Positions 1 to 7,358 of a stretch of 24,914 nucleotides of DNA are shown in pieces. Both the position numbers and the translations under genes were made by a program. The notes beneath the pieces were generated by a model that was not told the DNA's origin, did no database searches, and saw nothing but the letters and a program-made list of their open reading frames with translations. The DNA lies in assembly GCA_964196045.1 (NCBI GenBank), contig CAXMRH010000174.1, positions 1 through 24,914 of the forward strand, written 5' to 3'. The DNA comes from SHLQ01 sp964196045 (GTDB lineage: Bacteria > Actinomycetota > Acidimicrobiia > Acidimicrobiales > SHLQ01). Position 1 is the stretch's first letter. Every line of letters begins with the position of its first letter.

Positions 1-879
1 CCGCTTGCTGTCGGTTTCTTCACCGACGAGGAAGGAGCGCGATTTCCGCCCGACATGCTCGGGAGCCTCGTCTACGTCGGTGGCATGCCCTTGGAAGAAG
101 CACTCGACATCGAAGGAATCGATGGCGCCATCCTGGGCGCCGAGCTTGAACGAATTGGCTACAGCGGGCCAGCACCGTTGCCAGGCATGGTTCCGCATGC
201 GTTTGTCGAGCTACACGTGGAGCAAGGGCCAGTACTCGAGATCGAGAACGTCACCGTCGGTGCTGTCGAGGGTGTGCAGGGAATCAGCTGGACCGAAGTG
301 GTCGTCACTGGGGAATCGAACCACGCTGGCACGACACCGATGAGCCTTCGCAAGGATCCCGGTTTCGTCACCGCAGCGTGTGCTCAATTCGCCCGCGAGC
401 TCGCGCTCGACATCGGCCACCCCCACGTGGCCACAGTCGGACGAATCGAACTGCACCCGAACCTGATCAACGTTGTTGCAGCATCGGCCACCTTCACGGT
501 CGACCTACGGAACACTGACGAAACAAAACTGCAAGAGAGCGAACGGCGTTTCCATGAGTTCCTCACAACTACCGCTGAAGCGGAGGGTTGCACCGTGGAA
601 ACACGGACACTCGCCCGCTTCGAGCCGGTCACGTTCGACCCATCTGTTGTCGACCTCGTCGAGTCGACTGCCACTGCGCTTGGCCATTCGGTGAAGCGAC
701 TTCCCTCCGGAGCCGGGCACGACGCGCAGATGATGGCTCGCATCTGCCCAACCGGGATGGTGTTCACGCCCAGCAAAGACGGGATCAGTCACAATCCGGC
801 TGAATACACCGCACCAGCAGATTTGGAGGCAGGCGCGAACGTCCTACTCCACACCATGTTGTCCCTCGCAAACAGCTGA
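1..879 (+). CDS. Zn-dependent M20 hydantoinase/carbamoylase amidase (5' end missing)
   Basis: The reading frame is open from the first base and ends at TGA 877-879, giving 292 residues. The family is usually about 410 residues, so roughly the first 120 are outside the window. Visible hallmarks are FFTDEEGARF (residues 6-15; the EE pair holds the general base and a metal ligand), the dimerisation-domain motif GESNHAGTTPMSLRKD, GAGHDAQMMA (metal-binding His region) and the terminal SHNPAEYT metal-ligand motif. Members hydrolyse N-carbamoyl-L-amino acids, ureidopropionate or allantoate, releasing CO2 and NH3 in the cytoplasm. The exact substrate cannot be read from sequence. The rest of the window carries YgfK, SsnA and Mo-hydroxylase genes, so a ureido intermediate of purine or pyrimidine breakdown is a reasonable inferred substrate. 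The family is secure; the substrate is not. Confidence 0.9.
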   Translation, partial: PLAVGFFTDEEGARFPPDMLGSLVYVGGMPLEEALDIEGIDGAILGAELERIGYSGPAPLPGMVPHAFVELHVEQGPVLEIENVTVGAVEGVQGISWTEVVVTGESNHAGTTPMSLRKDPGFVTAACAQFARELALDIGHPHVATVGRIELHPNLINVVAASATFTVDLRNTDETKLQESERRFHEFLTTTAEAEGCTVETRTLARFEPVTFDPSVVDLVESTATALGHSVKRLPSGAGHDAQMMARICPTGMVFTPSKDGISHNPAEYTAPADLEAGANVLLHTMLSLANS

Positions 880-988
880 ATCAGGCTTCGAAAAAGAAAT
901 CCCGCCTGGGGTGTAAGAAACCCGAATCTGCGTCATCTCCTCTGTGTCAACCACGTGCAGCCCCGCACGACACACGAGGAGAAACGCA

Positions 989-2074
989 ATGTTCAACGCC
1001 ACGAAGCACATCACCGCACTACTCACTGGCCTTCTTTTGGTAGGGCTCTTCTTTGCATCGCCAGCCGGTGCGGAGATCGGACCTGAACTGGCCCCGATCG
1101 GTCCGTCGCCGACCCCACTGGGACCCGTGTTCTTGCCCGGCGGCGATGGCATCTTCGAACCAGACGGTCCGATCGTGGTGTTTCCACTCTTCCCGAGCGC
1201 TTCGGTTGCGGTCAGTTGCACGAGCGAAACAGCGACGGTCACGGTGAAGAACCCGTCATTCAGCAGCTTCCTCGTCACGGTGAAGATCGATGGCTCCTAC
1301 TACGACGGAGGACTAGCCCTCTCGAAGCAGCAGTGGACGACCACGTTCGCTCTCGAAGAGAACCAATCGAAGACCGTCAAGGTCACCGGCAGCTTGACAT
1401 TGATGGACAAAGAGGTCACTCGAGACTGCTTGTTCCCGGCGCCCACATATCAAGTTCTTTCGAACTGCGACACCGCACAATCGCACGCCCGACTGATCAA
1501 CAACGGCGACGACTCGGCGATGATGGCCGTGCAGTACGGCACTGATGCATACAACCTCCAGTCCGTTGCCGCTCATAGCTCGAAGGACTGGCTGCTCGAC
1601 GTCGCTCCTGGTGAGTCCACGTCATTCACGATCCGACACAACTCCTCTTCCATCGGCACCGAGACCCTCGACTTCGACTGCGAACCACCTGTTCCAGCTG
1701 AGCCGCCCGCACCAGCTCAGCCGGCCCCGGTCGAGCCACCCGCTCCAGCTGAGCCGGTAACCGACACCAACACCGACGACACGGCGGTCGCACCAGCCGG
1801 AACGGACACCGACCAAGACGGGGGTCAAGAAGCCGGCAGTCAAGAGAAGGACACAGAGACAGAAGTTCTCGGTGAAGTCGAGCAGATCGAGGTCGGCGAG
1901 ATCGACGAGGTCGTCAGCAAGGTTGCCGGACCCACCATCGGAAGTGGTCTCACGGCAAGCAAGACCGGCTTTGGACTCCTGAAGATGGCCATGATCGGAC
2001 TCTGGATCCTGGTCCTTCTCGCCGGCGGGGTAGTTGCAGTAGTCGCCAACCGCCGCAGTGCGCAAACAGCATGA
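989..2074 (+). CDS. Secreted, C-terminally membrane-anchored protein with Pro-rich linker
   Basis: I chose ATG 989 (361 aa) over an upstream GTG at 944, because GAGGAG lies at 976-981 with 7 nt spacing and the product then begins with a clean signal peptide: hydrophobic core at residues about 8-23, predicted cleavage after ASPAGA (residue 28). The exported part is Ser/Thr-rich and probably beta-structured. A Pro-Ala-Glu repeat linker follows (about 232-257, PAEPPAPAQPAPVEPPAPAEP), then an acidic Asp/Glu/Thr stretch, a C-terminal TM helix (about 331-352) and a short basic tail (NRRSAQTA). This is the layout of a cell-surface protein anchored by a C-terminal helix. I do not recognise a named domain. 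The neighbour downstream is a membrane-linked sigma factor with its own external domain, so the two may belong to one envelope-response unit (inference). Confidence 0.75.
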   Translation: MFNATKHITALLTGLLLVGLFFASPAGAEIGPELAPIGPSPTPLGPVFLPGGDGIFEPDGPIVVFPLFPSASVAVSCTSETATVTVKNPSFSSFLVTVKIDGSYYDGGLALSKQQWTTTFALEENQSKTVKVTGSLTLMDKEVTRDCLFPAPTYQVLSNCDTAQSHARLINNGDDSAMMAVQYGTDAYNLQSVAAHSSKDWLLDVAPGESTSFTIRHNSSSIGTETLDFDCEPPVPAEPPAPAQPAPVEPPAPAEPVTDTNTDDTAVAPAGTDTDQDGGQEAGSQEKDTETEVLGEVEQIEVGEIDEVVSKVAGPTIGSGLTASKTGFGLLKMAMIGLWILVLLAGGVVAVVANRRSAQTA

Positions 2075-2096
2075 TTTCCAACTCCCACGACCAGAG

Positions 2097-2126
2097 CTGG
2101 GGCGGACCCGACATGGGCCGCCCCAG
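2097..2126 (+). terminator. GC-rich hairpin after the surface-protein gene
   Basis: Perfect 9-bp inverted repeat CTGGGGCGG (2097-2105) / CCGCCCCAG (2118-2126). The loop can form three further pairs (CCC/GGG) after a one-base bulge. It starts 22 nt after the stop of the surface-protein gene. No T-run follows directly, so termination is likely but not proven by sequence. Confidence 0.6.
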
Positions 2127-2227
2127 CGGCGCGTCATCGGGAGGCGCGCTTTTGTCGCGGGTGTCCAGAGTCCACAATGGATCACTGGTGGAAGCGTCCA
2201 AGACTGGATGCCAGGAGAAGTGCGGGA

Positions 2228-3913
2228 ATGACAACACCGATGTCGAACGTGGAGGACGAGTATCTCGTTTCGCGCGCGCTGGATGGCGATCAATCGGCAG
2301 TCGGCGAGATCTACGACCGCTACGCAGATTCGATCTACAGCTTCTGCAGATCTCGGCTCCGGAACGACGCAGATGCTGCAGACGCAACCCAGGACACCTT
2401 CGTTCGAGCGGCGACCAGGCTCTCGCAACTTCGAGAACCAGCCAAGCTTCGATCCTGGTTGTATGCGATCGCCAGGAATCAGGTCATCACAATCGGCAAG
2501 TCCGCAGCCCGGTTCTCTGGTGACGACGACATGGCACTGGTCATCGCACCCAACTCCGAACCGGATATTGATCTGCTCCGCGTGGAAGCCGCTGACCAAC
2601 TCTGGGACGCCGCCGACGGCCTGACCCCACGGGACCAAGAGGTCCTCGAGTTGCATTTACGCCACGGTCTCGTCGGCCACGACCTGGCGGATGCGCTGGG
2701 CGTGTCGCAGTCGCACGCAAACGTCATGTTGTCCAGGATGCGAGATCGAGTGGCGACGTCACTCGGTGGCCTCTTGGTCGCGCGCGAGGGGCGCGATGAG
2801 TGCTACGAACTCGACCTCCTTCTCGCTGCATGGGACGGACGTCTCACGTTGGACATTCGCTCGAAGGTGACTCGCCACGTCAAGGCGTGTGACATCTGCG
2901 AGGAGACACGGACGCGAGTCTTGGCCGGCGGTGTCTCGTTCGGCATTCTTCCCATCATTCCGGCACCGACCTCGCTTCGGTCTGGAACGTTGGGACAGAT
3001 GTCCGACGCACTTGGGATCAATCCGGCCATCGTCACGCAAATCCCTGATGGCTCGATGAGCCTTGGTTTCGCCGACCCGACAAAACCAATGCTGCCCCCG
3101 GTCGACCCGGATGGCTGGACCTGGCAAACCGATGGCTTCCCTGGAGTCGTTGTCGAGAATGGTCGTCGTGGACTGGTGATGCTCTCCGCAGCTGCCGCGT
3201 TCATTCTTTTCGTGGTCCTCGGCGGAGTTACGGCAGCCGTGTTCAACGACGGCGGCAACGTCGAGACCGCAGCTGCGGTCGAGGTCGCCGGCACCGTCGA
3301 GGTGGCCACGACCACGACGTCGTCAAGTACCACCGTGCCCCCGTCGGTCGCAGCCGCATTTGCGCCGCCCGTCGAAGAGACGATCGAGACCTCAATTACC
3401 GAAGCGCAGACCACGACCACGGAAACCGCCACGACCCAGACGCCGACCACAACCGCGACCACGATCGCAACTACCACCGCAGCGCCCACAACGGTTGCCT
3501 CGACGACCACATCCACTACGTCGAGCACCACCACCTCTACCACGACCTCGACAACGACGACCGAGGCCCCGAAGAACGAACCCCCCGTCTTTCGAAGTAC
3601 TGATCTGCGTCCGGACAGCGTGGAGATCGACCAAGGCAGGTGCAAGGGGGAAACCGCCCTGGTCAACGCGCGAGTGACCGATCCAGATGGCGAGATCGAG
3701 TCGGTCGTCGTCGAATGGGACTCTGGCAGCGGACAAACGACCACCACGAAGCTGACGAAATCCGCTGGCGCAGGGTCAGGCCGCTACAGCGGCACTATCG
3801 GCACTTGGATTGTCACCGGTCCGCAATCGTCGAGGTTGGTCGCCACCGACAACGAAGGTGCGACTGCGCAAAGCTTCGTGACGGTGACCGTTAGGGATTG
3901 CCCGGTTGGCTGA
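2228..3913 (+). CDS. ECF-type sigma factor fused to ZAS anti-sigma finger, TM helix and external domain
   Basis: ATG 2228 (561 aa) is preferred over ATG 2177 because AGGAG at 2213-2217 is well placed. Residues about 25-90 match sigma-70 region 2 (EIYDRYADSIYSFC, DATQDTFVR, LRSWLYAIARN). About 125-180 match region 4 (LTPRDQEVLELHL, ALGVSQSHANVMLSRMRDR). Then HVKACDIC (His217, Cys221, Cys224) fits the HxxxCxxC zinc-binding anti-sigma motif. A single TM helix spans about 315-338, a Thr-rich stalk about 361-446, and a Cys-containing C-terminal domain of about 110 residues resembles an Ig/PKD-type beta domain (VNARVTDPDGEIESVVVEWD). The protein therefore joins sigma factor, inhibitor and sensor in one chain, as known for some actinobacterial ECF groups with C-terminal extensions. 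It may be released by proteolysis or act while membrane bound (inference). The promoters it uses are unknown. Confidence 0.88.
   Translation: MTTPMSNVEDEYLVSRALDGDQSAVGEIYDRYADSIYSFCRSRLRNDADAADATQDTFVRAATRLSQLREPAKLRSWLYAIARNQVITIGKSAARFSGDDDMALVIAPNSEPDIDLLRVEAADQLWDAADGLTPRDQEVLELHLRHGLVGHDLADALGVSQSHANVMLSRMRDRVATSLGGLLVAREGRDECYELDLLLAAWDGRLTLDIRSKVTRHVKACDICEETRTRVLAGGVSFGILPIIPAPTSLRSGTLGQMSDALGINPAIVTQIPDGSMSLGFADPTKPMLPPVDPDGWTWQTDGFPGVVVENGRRGLVMLSAAAAFILFVVLGGVTAAVFNDGGNVETAAAVEVAGTVEVATTTTSSSTTVPPSVAAAFAPPVEETIETSITEAQTTTTETATTQTPTTTATTIATTTAAPTTVASTTTSTTSSTTTSTTTSTTTTEAPKNEPPVFRSTDLRPDSVEIDQGRCKGETALVNARVTDPDGEIESVVVEWDSGSGQTTTTKLTKSAGAGSGRYSGTIGTWIVTGPQSSRLVATDNEGATAQSFVTVTVRDCPVG
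3308..3565 (+). repeat. Thr-rich low-complexity coding tract
   Basis: About 86 codons made largely of Thr, Ser and Ala (runs such as TTTTSSSTT and STTTSTTTSTTTT), written with irregular ACC/ACG/ACA codons. It encodes the extracytoplasmic stalk of the sigma-factor fusion. The imperfect triplet and hexamer repetition makes it prone to length variation between strains. Confidence 0.8.
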
Positions 3914-3929
3914 GCCGCGAACAACCTCG

Positions 3930-3946
3930 CTTTACATTTTGTAAAG
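3930..3946 (+). promoter_or_regulatory. 17-bp palindromic operator, site 1 (ygfK-like promoter)
   Basis: CTTTACA-TTT-TGTAAAG, perfect 7-bp arms. It is identical to site 3 at 18202 and differs from site 2 at 12243 in the spacer and one arm base. TTTACA (3931-3936) can act as a -35 element 16 nt ahead of TAGCGT (3953-3958), whose expected start point falls at the GTG 3965/ATG 3968 start codons. A protein bound here would cover the -35 region, which suggests a repressor. Confidence 0.8.
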
Positions 3947-3964
3947 GGCGACTAGCGTCTGCGG

Positions 3965-5779
3965 GTGATGACACAAGACTCACTCACCACGCACCCTGGA
4001 CACACGCCGCACGGCGTCGCAGCCCCGTTGACGCCGATGAGTCTTAGGCAGTTGCTCAACCGAATCTCGCACGAGTGGGAGACGCGGAACAAGATCTTCG
4101 ACCTGCCCACGGCTCGCATTTGGTCTCCAGACCCCGAGATTGACATCGGGTTCGAGTTTCTCGGCCGACCGTGCGCCAGCCCGATCGGCCCTGCCGCGGG
4201 ACCACACAGTCAGCTTGCTGAGAACATCGTGTTGGCCTGGCTCGGAGGCTCTCGCCTCTTCGAGCTGAAGACCGTGCAGATCATGGATCAGCTCGAGATC
4301 CAACGCCCTTGCATAGACATGCAGACCATTGGATACAATATTGAGTGGAGTCAGGAGCTTCTGATCCCACAAAGCCTGACCGAATACGTCAAGGCGTCGA
4401 TGTTGCTTGACATTCTCAGCAATTGGGAACCGCTACGAGCACACATCGGCCCCGATCCGGGGCCGTATGTCTTCGACATGTCGGTGGGGTACGACCTCGC
4501 TGGCATCTCCTCTCCCGAGGTCGCCACGTTCATCCGGGGCATGAAGGACGCGACGTCTGAGGTCGCCGCCCTGCGCGAGTCGATTCCTGACGCGTTCGCC
4601 GAGTTCCGCGACTTCGACTTCACAACCACGCTTGCCGACACGCTCACGTTGTCGACATTCCACGGCTGCCCGCCCGATGAGATCGAGTCGATCACCAAAC
4701 ATCTCATCGACGAACACGATCTCGACGTCATCGTGAAGCTCAACCCGACGCTTCTCGGATACGAGACCGTGTCGACCATCGTCAATGACGAGCTTGGCTA
4801 CGCGGACGTCGACGTCAAAGAAGAGGCCTTTGCCGCAGATCTCCAATTCGCGCGGGGGATCGAGCTGATCGGAGAACTTCGGGATTACGCGGCCGAACGC
4901 GGTCACCGATTTGGCATCAAGCTCACCAACACACTCGTCGTGAACAACGACAAACAATGGATGCCCGAGGACACCATGTATCTGTCCGGGCCGCCTCTGC
5001 ACGTCATTGCGAGCGCACTTCTCGACAGGTTGGCGACCGCCCTACCGGGGAAGCTCATGATTCCCGGCCACGACGGCGACATCATGGTGAGTTTTTCGGC
5101 AGGGGTGACCAAGGAGAACCTCGCGGAAACGTTGGCCATGGGTGTCAACCCAGCGACGATCTGCAGCGATTTGTTGAAACCGGGCGGGTATGGGCGCCTT
5201 GCTCCGATGCTCAAGGCATTGACCAAAGAGATTCGGGGAACCGAGGCCCGCACGCTCGAAGAGTGGCGAGCGCTTCGCCAGACCGCGGCACTCGAGAGCG
5301 GCCACGTGAGTACGTCCGCCCGCTACGTAGCGCATCTTCACGGAGATGGATCGGCCGACTACAGCCTCGAAGCCAATTCGAAGCTTCCACGCGAGGTCGA
5401 AAACGACCTCGAGATGTTTGGCTGCGTCTCGTGCAACTTCTGCATCACTGTTTGCCCCAACGACGCTTTCTTCTCGATTCCGAGCCTTGCCGACACCGGT
5501 CTGGCGAGCATGGACGACAGTCGCCAGCAGTACTTCGTCCTCAGCGAACTCTGCAACGAATGCGGAAACTGCATGACGTTCTGTCCGGAGAATGGTGATC
5601 CGGCAATGGTCAAACCGCGTATCTACACCGACGCCAAGTTGTTCAACTCGCGAGACACGCAAGGTCTTCTCGTCGACGAAAATGGCATTCATGCTCGAGG
5701 TGTCGATGCAGATTCGCTGGACCTTTTAAAACAGCTGCTTGCAAGCACTAAGGGAAACCCACTCGGATCAGCCGACTGA
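3965..5779 (+). CDS. ygfK: YgfK-like reductase, short form (DPD-like barrel plus two 4Fe-4S clusters)
   Basis: 604 aa. The start is GTG 3965, or ATG 3968 directly after it; there is no Shine-Dalgarno, and a -10-like TAGCGT ends 7 nt upstream, so translation is probably leaderless. The N-terminal about 440 residues match the E. coli YgfK TIM barrel, related to dihydropyrimidine dehydrogenase: CASPIGPAAGPHSQLAENI, ELKTVQIMDQLEIQRPCID, FDMSVGYDLAGI, LSTFHGCPPDEIE, KLNPTLLGY, GIKLTNTL and ATICSDLLKPGGYGRL. Near the C-terminus are two 4Fe-4S motifs: C487-x2-C490-x2-C493-x3-C497 and C530-x2-C533-x2-C536-x3-C540. As I recall E. coli YgfK (about 1030 aa), a GltD-like NAD(P)H/FAD domain lies between these parts; it is absent here. 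YgfK is linked to reduction of a purine-derived ring in anaerobic purine catabolism ('putative selenate reductase' is the older name). The electron donor of this short form is unknown. Confidence 0.85.
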   Translation: MMTQDSLTTHPGHTPHGVAAPLTPMSLRQLLNRISHEWETRNKIFDLPTARIWSPDPEIDIGFEFLGRPCASPIGPAAGPHSQLAENIVLAWLGGSRLFELKTVQIMDQLEIQRPCIDMQTIGYNIEWSQELLIPQSLTEYVKASMLLDILSNWEPLRAHIGPDPGPYVFDMSVGYDLAGISSPEVATFIRGMKDATSEVAALRESIPDAFAEFRDFDFTTTLADTLTLSTFHGCPPDEIESITKHLIDEHDLDVIVKLNPTLLGYETVSTIVNDELGYADVDVKEEAFAADLQFARGIELIGELRDYAAERGHRFGIKLTNTLVVNNDKQWMPEDTMYLSGPPLHVIASALLDRLATALPGKLMIPGHDGDIMVSFSAGVTKENLAETLAMGVNPATICSDLLKPGGYGRLAPMLKALTKEIRGTEARTLEEWRALRQTAALESGHVSTSARYVAHLHGDGSADYSLEANSKLPREVENDLEMFGCVSCNFCITVCPNDAFFSIPSLADTGLASMDDSRQQYFVLSELCNECGNCMTFCPENGDPAMVKPRIYTDAKLFNSRDTQGLLVDENGIHARGVDADSLDLLKQLLASTKGNPLGSAD

Positions 5780-5785
5780 ACACCG

Positions 5786-7000
5786 ATGCCTGTCGTAATC
5801 GTCGGTGCGGGCCCAGGCGGGTTGATGGCCGCGGAAACCCTCGCGAACCTCGGGCATGCGGTCACCGTTTTTGATCAACGCCGCTCTCCGGCACGCAAGT
5901 TCGTGCTCGCCGGGCGGGGTGGGTTGAACATCACGCATAGCGAGGAGATCGAACCGTTCCTCGATCGGTATGGCCCCGAACGGGCATATCTCGAAGCGGC
6001 CGTTCGAGGGTTCACCCCAGACGACCTCCGAGCGTGGGTGGCCGAGCTCGGGGAGGAGACGTTCGAGGGAAGCAGTGGCCGAGTCTTCCCTCGGTCCTTT
6101 CGTGCCGTCCCGCTGTTGCGCGCATGGCTGCGTCGGCTGCAGGAATCTGGGGTGCAGTTCGAGCTGGGTCATCGTTGGCTTGGCTGGGATTCGAGCGCCT
6201 CTGATGGTGGGCGGGCCATGCGATTCGAAGATGTCACGAACAATTCGGAGAAAGTCGTGCCCTTCGACGTCGCTGTGGTTGCGCTCGGAGGAGCAAGTTG
6301 GCCCAAGGTCGGATCGGACGGGTCGTGGGTCGACATCGTTCGGGCTCAGGGTGTGGCCGTCGAGGCACTGCGTCCCGCGAACTGCGGTGTCCAGGTCGTG
6401 TGGTCCGAAGTGATGGTGCAGAAGTTTGCCGGGGCTCCGGTGAAGAATGCCGCGGTCGTTGTCGATGGTGTGGTCGTTCGTGGCGATCCTGTTGTCAGCG
6501 CTGGCGGACTCGAAGGGGGACCGGTTTATGCACATTCACGCGCGCTCCGCGAAGCGCTCGACCGCGATGGGCAAGCGGAGCTGCAGATCGATCTCTTTCC
6601 GGACCTTGACGTCGGGGATCTCGTTCGACGACTCGTGGAGCGGCGCCAGAAGAAGAAGTCGACCTCTACGTGGTTGCGGCGATGCGGCTTCAGTCCGGTC
6701 GGCGTAGCGCTACTGCGCGAGGCCACGGGCAACACACTGCCCGACGACGTGGACGAGTTGGGAGAGTTGGCCAAGGCTATGCCCATCGCCGTGACACGGA
6801 TGGCGTCGATCGATCGAGCGATCTCGTCCGCTGGGGGAGTGGCGTGGTCAGAAGTCGATGAAAACTTTCAACTCCGCAAGATGCGAGGTACCTACGTGGT
6901 CGGCGAGATGCTCGACTGGGAGGCACCCACCGGCGGATACCTGCTTCAGGCGGTCCTGAGTACTGCCCGCGCGGCGACTACCAGTGTGGGAACACCGTGA
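5786..7000 (+). CDS. HI0933/YhiN-like FAD flavoprotein (TIGR03862-type)
   Basis: 404 aa. ATG 5786 is 6 nt after the ygfK-like stop, so the two are very likely co-transcribed and perhaps translationally coupled. The N-terminus is a dinucleotide-binding fold, VIVGAGPGGLMAAE (residues 4-17), followed by GRGGLNITHS (43-52) typical of the HI0933/BaiN flavoprotein group. The C-terminus carries the second FAD motif VVGEMLDWEAPTGGYLLQA. Length fits the PP_4765/TIGR03862 subfamily. Members are poorly characterised; BaiN relatives reduce enone-type bile-acid intermediates. The YgfK-like partner lacks its usual flavin/NAD(P)H domain, so this protein is a candidate electron-transfer partner. However, the fold differs from the GltD type, so this is inference only. 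Confidence 0.85.
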   Translation: MPVVIVGAGPGGLMAAETLANLGHAVTVFDQRRSPARKFVLAGRGGLNITHSEEIEPFLDRYGPERAYLEAAVRGFTPDDLRAWVAELGEETFEGSSGRVFPRSFRAVPLLRAWLRRLQESGVQFELGHRWLGWDSSASDGGRAMRFEDVTNNSEKVVPFDVAVVALGGASWPKVGSDGSWVDIVRAQGVAVEALRPANCGVQVVWSEVMVQKFAGAPVKNAAVVVDGVVVRGDPVVSAGGLEGGPVYAHSRALREALDRDGQAELQIDLFPDLDVGDLVRRLVERRQKKKSTSTWLRRCGFSPVGVALLREATGNTLPDDVDELGELAKAMPIAVTRMASIDRAISSAGGVAWSEVDENFQLRKMRGTYVVGEMLDWEAPTGGYLLQAVLSTARAATTSVGTP

Positions 7001-7026
7001 GTCTGGTTCCGCTGTGCGGTGCTACC

Positions 7027-7050
7027 TAACGCTCGCGGTGTGCGGCGTTA
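7027..7050 (+). terminator. Hairpin ending the ygfK-like/flavoprotein operon
   Basis: TAACGC (7027-7032) pairs with GCGTTA (7045-7050). After a T bulge, CGC/GCG add three inner pairs around a GGTGT loop. It lies 26 nt downstream of the flavoprotein stop. No U-tract follows, so the call is moderate. Confidence 0.5.
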
Positions 7051-7237
7051 AGTGCAGTGACAGCGAGCTCGGCTGAGCGTTGTGTCATACCGATCATCAT
7101 GCCTGGGCCAAGAGCGTCATGGCTCATCATGCTTGGACGATCGGTTGGGTGTGTGGCTGGTGGGCCGTAGTTGATTTTGGCCATTTCGGCCTCCGATGAA
7201 CATGGCGTTCCACGTTGGAACTGCGCTGAGTAAATTC

Positions 7238-7257
7238 TACTGAACGACTGTCCAGTA
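7238..7257 (+). promoter_or_regulatory. TetR-type operator-like dyad before the D-carbamoylase
   Basis: TACTGAACGACTGTCCAGTA has the symmetric frame TACTG-N-AC-N4-GT-N-CAGTA (14 of 20 positions symmetric), a layout common for TetR-family operators. It overlaps the expected start point of a promoter with -10-like TAAATT at 7231-7236. The regulator is not encoded in the window. This site is unrelated to the CTTTACA palindrome used by the other catabolic genes. Confidence 0.5.
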
Positions 7258-7358
7258 CAGTTATGACGTCGGTCGCTTTTGCGCCTTTCCTGACTGTGAT
7301 TTCGGACACCGTTGGGAAGGGGTACGATCGATCGCCAAGCGACCGACCCGGAGGCTAC

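Larger units (their letters stand above)
7001..7358 (+). other. Intergenic region with terminator, operator and leader, no gene seen
   Basis: About 360 bases between the flavoprotein and the D-carbamoylase. From left to right it holds a terminator-like hairpin (7027-7050); a diverged direct repeat TCATCATGCYTGGRC (two copies near 7096-7137); a TetR-type dyad (7238-7257) next to a possible -10 (TAAATT 7231-7236); and a leader of about 100 nt ending in GGAGG. An open frame from ATG 7263 is in phase with the downstream gene, but its first 32 codons do not look like the enzyme's N-terminus. Confidence 0.6.

Noticed and set aside
882..908. CAGGC...GCCTG as terminator of the M20 amidase gene
   Set aside because: Only a 5-bp stem around a 17-nt loop and no U-run; too weak to call.
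1622..2656. Long minus-strand open frame (344 codons) opposite the surface-protein and sigma-factor genes
   Set aside because: It spans the end of one clear gene, an intergenic hairpin and the start of another; low-complexity Arg/Leu/Gly content reflects antisense of a Pro-rich linker. No start signal or family motif.
3308..3565. Repetitive stretch considered as a CRISPR-like or tandem DNA repeat array
   Set aside because: No constant repeat/spacer unit; it is a low-complexity coding tract for a Thr-rich stalk.
2803..3747. Minus-strand frame with Val-rich repeats opposite the sigma-factor fusion
   Set aside because: The VVVVEVVVEVVV pattern is simply the complement of the Thr-rich tract; the plus-strand frame has sigma, zinc-finger and TM features.
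7263..7358. N-terminal extension of the D-carbamoylase from ATG 7263
   Set aside because: The 32 extra residues have no family counterpart, the ATG lies only 2 nt after a -10-like sequence, and a good GGAGG precedes ATG 7359.
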